Assembly (NCBI GenBank): GCA_930367215.1
Contig: OV884056.1
Span: forward strand, 250,383,127-250,447,126
Length of the DNA: 64,000 nt
From: Pollenia angustigena
Lineage: Eukaryota; Arthropoda; Insecta; Diptera; Polleniidae
Direction of reading: 5' to 3'
Position 1 is the stretch's first letter, and each line of letters starts with the position of its first letter. The notes under the pieces were generated by a model. The model made no database searches. It saw nothing but the letters and a program-made list of their open reading frames with translations, and was not told the DNA's origin. The translations under genes and the position numbers were made by a program. Positions 55,461-64,000 of the stretch are shown one piece after another.

Positions 55461-55673
55461 TAGAGGTCTGCAAGAATAAATAAAAACCAATTTCAACACA
55501 CCCATTTGTTTTTTAACTACAATGTGTCGAGCACCCAATAATAAAGAAATAAATGAAAGAATAACCAAAGACAAAACAAATAAAAACTCTTTCAATTTAG
55601 TCAACTCAAGTCAAATGAGTGAAATATTCATATATAATTTGAATGTAAAATTTTTGTACCTACTAGTGCTGGG

Positions 55674-55730
55674 ATACTATCGATATTTATCGATAGTTCA
55701 GATTTCACTATCGATATTACTATCGACTGA
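55674..55730. repeat. Cluster of TATCGATA palindromes
   Basis: ACTATCGATATTTATCGATAG is followed after 15 bases by ACTATCGATATTACTATCGA. TATCGATA is the DRE/DREF core in flies, but here the sites are part of an AT-rich repeat and not next to a known promoter. Duplicated at 61780-61836. Confidence 0.45.
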
Positions 55731-56350
55731 ATGTTTGTACTTGTGCGGGAAAACTTAAATTTTTTTTTATAAGGCTACAGTTTGTTTTTTTATCACTTTA
55801 TTGAATGTATGAGACGTATGTATATATGCACGTTATTTTAGATGGCTGTTTTTTAAAAATTGATAAGTACCAAAAGGTAACCCCAAAAAGGTAATCAATC
55901 TAGCGGACTTATCCTCTAATGGTCGTTCATTGTTTTGCCCTATGCTTGCAATTGCATTTGGATATGCATTTTTTTTACAACATTATAAAAATATTTGACA
56001 TTTCAGGTCCTATATTAGCAGTAAAAAGCACTGCTAAGCAATCCATACCACTTGCCATTCTTGTTGTTTGTATTCATTGCTGTAATGCAGTGCGAGTTAA
56101 TAAGAGCAAGTAAATATTTGCGGCAAAAAACTGTGTGTGTATAGTAGACTGGTCTTTTCTTGTATGGGATTTTTTTTTTTTTTTTAAATTTAATTGTTTG
56201 CGCTGCTTAAAATATGAGGTTTGGTGTAAGAAATCATGGCCTAATTTTTCAGGTCAATCCGACGGTGCCTAGCCGTGCCAAGTGGGGCCCAAAGTTTCCC
56301 ATTTTATAAAAAAAAACATATTTTCTATCAGATCTTTATAGTTATACTAG

Positions 56351-56444
56351 TTGAATACACTGAATGCCACTCAGTATACAAATCTTAATGACAGTGAAAA
56401 TAATGTTTGTATATTTGGAAAATATTTAAAAACACCAGACTCTG
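56351..56444 (+). pseudogene. Duplicated exon-1 fragment with splice donor
   Basis: 94 bp copied from 50245-50338, lacking the ATG and first nine codons but keeping the donor GTAAGT. The duplication placed it inside the presumed first intron, directly after ...TATACTAG, so an AG now precedes it. Spliced in after exon 1 it would be read in another frame and reach a stop within 13 codons. Confidence 0.75.
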
Positions 56445-59400
56445 GTAAGTTGGAACATAAAAATTTGTGTTTTTAATTATTTGAATAAGACAAGAGCTGT
56501 GCTCGTGAGTGTTTTTAATCTCGCATCACGTACGCGAAATTTTTAGAACCACACCACAATAGTGGAGAGGGTAATATGCGTCTGTGCTAATGTTGTCGAT
56601 TTGTATACCGATCAATTCATAATCACTTTTATTGTATTTTGTATTAAGTCTCAGTGATGTTAACTTTTATTTTTTCATTACCGTACGGCCCTCTTAAAAT
56701 TACCTTTTCTGGGAAGAAATTACCGTACGCAAAGGTTTTTTTAATTTATTAAAATTTTAAATATGTTTTATGAAAAATTTTCATGAAAAGCTTTGTTTTG
56801 AAATACATTTTAAACCAAAATATTGAAAATTTTTAATAATTACTATAGTTAAATGCATCACATTACGGCTATTTTAAATACTTAAACAATTGTTGATTTT
56901 GAAACAACCAAAAAGTTAAAAATGCAATTAATTGTATACAATGAATTATTTAATTCTTCATATTTTACACTTATCACTGTAACCTAAGCATTTGCAGAAA
57001 CATAACATTCTTAACTTTTTGTATTACATTCATGAAAATCGCATCTCAAAAGTTAGGATCATAAAGCCTTCATATGTATGTATGTATATGAATATCAAAA
57101 ACCCAAATCTTGATATTACCGTTTTTTAAATGAAATTACCTTGCTACCTTTTGGGGCTCAAAATTACCGTAAAAAAGGGTAATTACCGTACGGTTAACAT
57201 CACTGTTAAGTCTTATAAAAGCAAAAATATTATAATGGAAGCATCCACTTAAGGTTTTTCAGAATCTAATAAATATTTTGGAAATATTTTTAATGTTTTT
57301 TTAAAGTACTTCATAAATTGGGTATTTTCGATACAAACATTGAGTTTTAAAAATTTCGGAGCAAGATCGGGCAAATTTTATTCATTGCTCTTCTAATTTG
57401 AGATTTTAGCTTATTTAAAATCTTGCGGATTTTTTGTGAAAGAACTCCAGTTGTTAAAAACATATGCTGAAAAAGTTGGTATATATGTATACAAAACTAA
57501 AAGGGCTGTATTTTAGTTCGTGGCAAGCGTGACTAATGGATTTTTTGGTTGTTTTGTATTAGTTTCGACCTAGTTTAATGTAACATGTACGTTAGGGTAG
57601 GCCAGTCACCCCTAGAAAGAAAGATATGGCAATGAAGTTTCTAAAACAAGAAAAAAATTCTGTCACGCCCCCAAACAGCTCTTTTCGTTTTTTATATGTA
57701 GCGCTGCCATTTAAAGTCCGATCTCATCATATCGCATATCAGTGTTCATGGCTTGACTTATGCCCCAAATGTAAATTGTTTTTTCAAAAAATCTGTCTAA
57801 AACTTAGTATGTATTGATTTTAACATGCTCACTTTAATGGCACGCCTCCAAATTAAACCCCTTTTTCTCATACATATTACATTAAACCAATACAAACCAA
57901 AAAAATTTAATCAGTTACGCCCTACAATAAAAGGTTTGAAGAACTTTAAGATAATAGTTTTTACCACGCCCTTAAATACAGCGCTTTTTTGTTTTATATA
58001 TAAAGCATCGCCATTTAAAGTCCAATTTCATCGTATCGTATATCATTGTTAATGACTAGAATATGGCTTCATTTCTGTGTTTAATGCTTTTTTAATCCAA
58101 GGTCAAATTCTAGATGGCATTTGTGAAATCTCGGATCCTTCCCCTCTAATGTCTAATTTTGTCTAAAATTATGTTTCTTAATGACTGCGCATATTAGAAA
58201 AAGGTTTAACTTTACTTAAAGGTAATTTTATTTCCGAGTTTCGGTTTTTTTTTGTAATTTCAATATCCTAAATTGCTTTTGAGTTGTGCAACCTCCTACA
58301 TTTTCAAAATAAAGGTATATCTTGAAAGCAAGAGCTAACCTAAAAAAATTAGCTCCACTGGATTTAGCGTGCCCAAATTAGGTTAAAACTTGTCTGTTAT
58401 TTGCAACTAGCACAGTGTACTTATTGCTCAAAATTACAATATTTAAATTATATTTTAAGATTATTTTTTAAAGGTTGCGAAAGAAAAAAATCATATCTTA
58501 AAAAAGAAAAAAACACTTCCTTCAAAATTTAAGGATTTTTTAAGAACGGTTTGAGGTATTGTATAAAAAAATTTGTAAAATAAAAAAAAAGGTTTTTGAC
58601 TTAGTCCGTTTTAAAAATTTAATATTTTACAGATATAACATTTTTCAAAATTATTTTTCAATAAATTGTTTGTAGCCCCAAGTATTCTCTTTAAAATGAC
58701 ATTAAAATCATCTTCGTATGTAAAGTAGTAGAAATAAGCTCAACGCATACGGCTAATTCGGCGAAATAATGACATTTTGAATATGACATAACTATTGAAA
58801 AAATAAATTTTAAATCTTTTTTCGTTTATATATTTATGTTCCTTATAGGATAAAAGGAACCTACTCACCAAATTTCATTGAAATCGAAAGGGGTCGGATC
58901 CCACTCTTGGTCGATTTGACATGGAATTACCCATATATCTGTGGCATTTTTGTGATAAAACATCTTAAGTCTAGATAAGATAAAAAAGTTTTAAAAATCA
59001 AATTATTTTTATGTTCAATATTAATTGTTGACCTGTGTTGATTACACAGTGCAACACGAAAAAAATAACCACATACGAACACAACTTATTGATAAAAGAC
59101 AAAAAAAAGAGATTTTTTATGGTCAAAAAAGATTAGGGGAGGCACTGGCCTCTTTTTTTTTGTCTTTTATCACATTTTGGTTTCCGTATATGGTTATTTT
59201 TCCATGACTTACAAAATTAGACACAGTGTTATCTATGTTGTTGTTTTAGTTTGGATTAAGTTGATGAAAATATGACAAGCAGTGATGACGTATCAACTTT
59301 ATTGTAGTTTTTAATTTGACAGTGTTTTAAATCCCGTGAAGACGACCATCGTTGTATGCTCGAAATGTCGGATGAAAAATAAGAAAACGAAATTAAAAAT

Positions 59401-62400
59401 ACAAAAATTTGTGAATTTTTTATTTATAATTTTTATATGACCTTAAGCCAAACAAAAACAACAACAAATAATTTTTATTAAATAATAAAATAAGCAAAAA
59501 TTAAGGAAAATTTCGTTTATTATACAAAATTTTAAAAACGTAAACAAACATGTTTTTTAGTTGAAATTTTTTAAATTTTGAATTTGACTTAAGATGTTTT
59601 GTCAAAATGCACCAGATATGTATCTACATAAATATAATTTTTTTGCCCTTTAAAAAAAATAATTATGGGTATCAATTGTTTTTTTTTCTCAAAAGTTAAA
59701 GGCTGTTTTATTTTAAATTAATTATGTATATGGGCGTTTCCACAGGATGGTCTACCAGGATGAAAAAATAAAAGGTTGATTATCATCGTCTTTTATTGTT
59801 TATTATTAAAAAAAAAGTCTATGTTCTTATCAAAGAATAGTTTCCTAGCATATCTGAGCTGTTTACTTGAGGAAATTGGGCTGGAAACTAGAAAATTTTA
59901 TAATTTCCTGTATTTTCTACTTCTAAAGACATTTTTCTATACTTATTTATTTTTATTTTATATGTTATGTTTACACTCTTTCTTCATAATCTCTCAATTA
60001 CAATCAATTGTTAAAGGAGTGTTAAGTTTTTTTGTTAAGGAAATTTGAAGACATTTATTGGAAAATGCGTGGTGATAATAATAAAAAAACATATGGAAAA
60101 ATCGTACGTTCGCGATCCGTACGTTCGCGACCGGTACATATGCCAATTAAATAAAAACCAAGAGAGATATTTTATTTTATAAATACTGGATGGAGCCCTA
60201 CATTAATATTCTTTTAAAATAAATTAATCACTTTTGAATATTCCGTTCCATTGCGCAGATTTTTACATTTCACTACTGTCAGCCGAAGTTGACTTCTATT
60301 TTGCGTACGTTCGTGACCACACGTTTTTAACTCTTATTATGAAAACTTAAACTCGATGAAATCCATCTTTTGTACTAAACATAGAGCTACCCAAATGCTA
60401 TCGAATTGCAAAAAAAAATGCAAGGAAAAGTTTTGTTTTCTATATTATTTGTACATCAAAAGCGTACGTTCGTGACCCCAGGAAATGCCCATATCTAGTT
60501 TGAAAAATTGGCTATGGTCGATAAATGAAAAATGCCCGAGTTATAGTAGATCAAAGTCAGGGTTCACATTATGAAAGTTTTCTTTCAGAAAGTCTGAGTT
60601 TATTGGTGAGAGGGGAGAGAAGAAAAGCATGTTCTCTTCCCCTCTCATCAGTCAACTCTGACTTTCTGAAAGAAAACTTTCATAGTGTGAACCCAGACAA
60701 AGCTAATAAGATGTGATGAAAATGTTAAGGGTTTTCACCAATTATTGTCATTTTCCAAAATATACCACAATTAATAACAAAATCCATAGTTTTATATTTA
60801 TACCCTTCACCGAAGGTAAAAAGATACAAACATATCGTCGGTTGATTATTTAATTGTCGTATGTGGGCACAAATTACATACGACATACGACAATATAATA
60901 ATCAACGGACGATAAATAATTTTGTCATTCCGTTTGTAATTTCTACAATATTGATCCTAGACCCCTTCAAAAGCGAAGTTGATTTATAAAAATTTAAAAT
61001 CCTCTAATTTAAATTAAAACAGCCTTTCATTCTGAATGGCGGCTGAAAGAGAAGTATACAGATAAATGTAATGTAGTACAGTAGAATCTCACAAATTAGA
61101 ACCACTGTGTGCACCGGACATTTCGAATTTCTGAAAAGTTAGAATTTCTGGACATTTTTTTTACAGAAAATTATAATGAAATAGTGATAGAATATGAATA
61201 GTTGTGTAAGCTTTTTTTTAACTCAAAACAGTTTTTATTTAATAACATATTAAATTCACAGAAAAGCTTTTAAAAAGTTTTTTGATTATAAGAACAATTT
61301 TGATTGTTAGTAAGCTGTTAATTTTTAATTCTTGATATTCTTTAATTAGGCTTGAGTTCATCAAATTTAATTTTCATTAAATTATCATTATAACGCTTGC
61401 CGCTTTTGTTTAGGTTGTTCAGTGAGGAAGGAATTTTACAACTTGGAATGTTTATTAAATTTTATTGATAATTTTTCTTTGGCTGAGCTGGGATTTGAAC
61501 CCGGATTGATTTTTACATGTTTCAAGAATCACCACATTTTATCTTCCAAAATCTTTGAGTTCTAACTAGAGGTCTGCAAGAATAAATAAAAACCAATTTC
61601 AACACACCCATTTGTTTTTTAACTACAATGTGTCGAGCACCCAATAATAAAGAAATAAATGAAAGAATAACCAAAGACAAAACAAATAAAAACTCTTTCA
61701 ATTTAGTCAACTCAAGTCAAATGAGTGAAATATTCATATATAATTTGAATGTAAAATTTTTGTACCTACTAGTGCTGGGATACTATCGATATTTATCGAT
61801 AGTTCAGATTTCACTATCGATATTACTATCGACTGAATGTTTGTACTTGTGCGGGAAAACTTAAATTTTTTTTTATAAGGCTACAGTTTGTTTTTTTATC
61901 ACTTTATTGAATGTATGAGACGTATGTATATATGCACGTTATTTTAGATGGCTGTTTTTTAAAAATTGATAAGTACCAAAAGGTAACCCCAAAAAGGTAA
62001 TCAATCTAGCGGACTTATCCTCTAATGGTCGTTCATTGTTTTGCCCTATGCTTGCAATTGCATTTGGATTTGCATTTTTTTTACAACATTATAAAAATAT
62101 TTGACATTTCAGGTCCTATATTAGCAGTAAAAAGCACTGCTAAGCAATCCATACCACTTGCCATTCTTGTTGTTTGTATTCATTGCTGTAATGCAGTGCG
62201 AGTTAATAAGAGCAAGTAAATATTTGCGGCAAAAAACTGTGTGTGTATAGTAGACTGGTCTTTTCTTGTATGGGATTTTTTTTTTTTTTTAAATTTAATT
62301 GTTTGCGCTGCTTAAAATATGAGGTTTGGTGTAAGAAATCATGGCCTAATTTTTCAGGTCAATCCGACGGTGCCTAGCCGTGCCAAGTGGGGCCCAAAGT

Positions 62401-62455
62401 TTCCCATTTTATAAAAAAAAACATATTTTCTATCAGATCTTTATAGTTATACTAG
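56351..62455. repeat. 6.1-kb tandem duplication, unit 2
   Basis: Second unit, 6105 bp. It starts with the exon fragment (TTGAATACACTGAATGCCAC) and runs into the foldback element, where TTGAA (62456-62460) continues as AAGCCGAATATC. The shared TTGAA at the start of unit 1, at the junction and at the end marks the 5-bp microhomology of the breakpoints. Confidence 0.97.
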
Positions 62456-62798
62456 TTGAAAAGCCGAATATCAAAAATATGACTACGCTACGATCTTCCG
62501 CAGAGAAAGTTCTTCAAGTGTGCCAAATTTCAGCTTCCTATGTCATCAGATGGCTTCTGAAAGTTGCGGAAAGAATAGGACATGCATGCAAACATCCTTA
62601 CATACTAAGAAATTATATATTGTATAGATAGATTAAAGTATTTGCAGTTTAATATTTTAGTATGATACGAACGAAAGATTTTTTCTTCATATTGGCTTTG
62701 GTTTTCGAGATATACCGTTATTTCGAAAATTAAGGAGGTTGCACAACATATGTTCGCGTAACTCAAAAACGCTTTAGCTTATTGAAAAACTAAAAAAA

Positions 62799-62902
62799 GT
62801 GTAGTGCCTAGGATGCCTCAAGAAGGGTCAAATGTATGACTGGAGTCATACATTTGACCAGTCATTCATTTGACCCTTCTTGGGGCATCCTAGGCACTAC
62901 AC
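62799..62902. mobile_element. 104-bp hairpin MITE inside the foldback loop
   Basis: GTGTAGTGCCTAGGATGCCT(CAAGAAGGGTCAAATG) at the left and its reverse complement at the right, with a small inner hairpin CATTTGAC/GTCATACATTTGAC. It interrupts a copy of the 162-bp unit. Confidence 0.85.
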
Positions 62903-63190
62903 GGGCCAAATATAAGAATTTCAATTATACACATATGGCGGTTTAATAAAATTCTTAAATTAATTAAAATTTTTCGTCTTTTGTGAATACATAAAATCAA
63001 AAGTTGTGAACAGATTTTAATCATTTATAGCTTGTTTTGTTTGCAATATTGTTTTTTATATGACTCTATAAAATTAGAAGCATAGCTCCATTTTTCAATT
63101 TTTTATGAATTTTTAAAAACAAAAATTCCGAAATTTTAATAAAAAAAATTTTTTTTTTTTCAGAAAAAAAAATTATGTTTCTAAAACGAC
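62903..63190. repeat. Loop segment with the 1686-1830 repeat
   Basis: TTAATAAAATTCTTAAATTA, TTGTGAATACATAAAATC, AAAAGTTGTGAACAGATTTT and AATCATTTATAGCTTGTTTT parallel 1686-1800. The rest is AT-rich. Confidence 0.6.
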
Positions 63191-63208
63191 TGCGCATATA
63201 AGAAAAAC

Positions 63209-63694
63209 GTTTTACCTTTCTTAAAGTAAATTTTATTGCGGAATTTCGGTTTTTTTTAGTTTTTCAATAAGCTAAAGCGTTTTTGAGTTACGCGAACATA
63301 TGTTGTGCAACCTCCTTAATTTTCGAAATAACGGTATATCTCGAAAACCAAAGCCAATATGAAGAAAAAAGTTTTAACTTTCTTAAAGTAAATTTTATTG
63401 CGGAATTTCGGTTTTTTTTTGTTTTTCAATAAACTAAAGCGTTTTTGAGTTACGCGAACATATGTTGTGCAACCTCCCTAATTTTCGAAATAACGGTATA
63501 TCTCGAAAACCAAAGCCAATATGAAGAAAAAAGTTTTAACTTTCTTAAAGTAAATTTTATTGCGGAATTTCGGTTTTTTTTAGTTTTTCAATAAACTAAA
63601 GCGTTTTTGAGTTGCGCGAACATATGTTGTGCAACATCCTTAATTTTCGAAATAACGGTATATCTCGAAAACTAAAGCTAACCTAAAAAAACGG
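63209..63694. repeat. 162-bp tandem satellite, three units
   Basis: GTTTTAACTTTCTTAAAGTA or a close variant starts at 63209, 63371 and 63533. Each unit includes TTATTGCGGAATTTCGG, AAAGCGTTTTTGAGTTACGC, GAACATATGTTGTGCAACCT and ATAACGGTATATCTCGAAAA. An inverted partial unit lies at about 62690-62790, and a diverged single unit lies in each 6.1-kb repeat. Confidence 0.92.
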
Positions 63695-64000
63695 CTAGCA
63701 CCACTGGATTCAGCGACCCCGAATTAGTTAAAAATCTTTCGTTCGTATCATACTAAAATATTAAACTGCAAATACTTTAATCTATCTATACAATATATAA
63801 TTTCTCAGTATGTAAGGATGTTTGCATGTATGTCCTATTCTTTCCGCAACTTTCTGAAGCCATCTGATGACATAGGAAGCTGAAATTTGGCACACTTGAA
63901 GAACTTTCTCTGCGGAAGATCGTAGCGTAGTCATATTTTTGATATTCGGCTTTTCAACTAGTATAACTATAAAGATCTGATAGAAAAGATGTTTTTTTTT

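Larger units (their letters stand above)
50245..56350. repeat. 6.1-kb tandem duplication, unit 1
   Basis: 6106 bp repeated directly and immediately at 56351-62455. The two units appear identical apart from an A/T difference (55971 versus 62070 region, GGATATGC/GGATTTGC) and one base in a poly-T run (16 T near 56170, 15 T near 62280). It begins at TTGAATACAC within the 50218 exon and ends at CTAG, the first part of a foldback arm. All ORFs within it occur twice. I see no gene in the interior beyond the exon piece. Confidence 0.97.
62409..64000. mobile_element. Long foldback element reaching the window end
   Basis: About 62409-62680 is the near-perfect reverse complement of 63735-64000 (CATATTTTCTATCAGATCTT, TATACTAGTTGAAAAGCCG, GCAGAGAAAGTTCTTCAAGT and so on). 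The right arm continues past the window, so the outer ends are unknown. The arms then diverge into relatives of the 162-bp satellite. A short arm frame (62380-62631, ...SSAEKVLQVCQISASYVIRW...) is open in the left arm only in part and is not recognised. Confidence 0.88.

Overview
The window is AT-rich, intron-containing animal DNA from a higher fly, most likely a calyptrate (house-fly or blow-fly type). The host proteins read very close to Drosophila orthologues, and dispersed elements starting TATACCCTCCACC and ending in GATTCGGCACAGCC recur as they do in such genomes. No bacterial, organellar or free viral genome, CRISPR array, rRNA or intact tRNA gene is visible.

Host genes: (1) NKAP, minus strand, 4959-6329, one uninterrupted reading frame of 456 codons. 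(2) The coatomer gamma subunit (gammaCOP), plus strand, 10168-16612, eight coding exons giving about 877 residues. Its fourth intron has grown to 3.3 kb by insertion of a decayed LINE that itself carries a palindromic MITE. (3) A probable first coding exon of an unidentified gene, plus strand, 50218-50338, with a consensus splice donor; the rest of that gene must lie beyond the window.

Nearly everything else is transposon strata. 17.6-25.8 kb is a minus-strand Jockey-type LINE interrupted by a LOA-like LINE (6-bp target duplication; the LOA copy holds its own MITE), by a pogo/Tigger-like element (also holding a MITE), and by a 774-bp tandem duplication of its ORF1 whose distal copy was hit by a 1.1-kb element with an 8-bp target duplication and an internal 82-bp GC-rich hairpin satellite. 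26.2-37.8 kb is bounded by hAT-type inverted termini and an 8-bp direct repeat, so it reads as one 11.6-kb hAT-bounded composite. It contains a TATACCC element split by a second hAT (ZMYM1-like transposase remnants), a third hAT-like insertion, a mag-clade Ty3/Gypsy relic, an RNase H-bearing LINE fragment, foldback MITEs and a strikingly CpG-rich palindrome. 38-46 kb is a patchwork of LINE fragments and MITEs. 46.4-49.5 kb is a 3.06-kb CACTG-terminated element with protein-coding remnants.

The right end is dominated by a 6.1-kb direct tandem duplication (50245-56350 and 56351-62455, almost identical). It starts inside the unidentified first exon and ends inside the arm of a long foldback element that fills the rest of the window. 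The breakpoints share the 5-bp microhomology TTGAA. The duplication copied most of exon 1 with its splice donor into intron 1. It is the most notable structural event here, although an assembly artefact must be excluded. I found no coherent new multi-gene system; the interest lies in the nested mobile elements, the foldback structures and this duplication.
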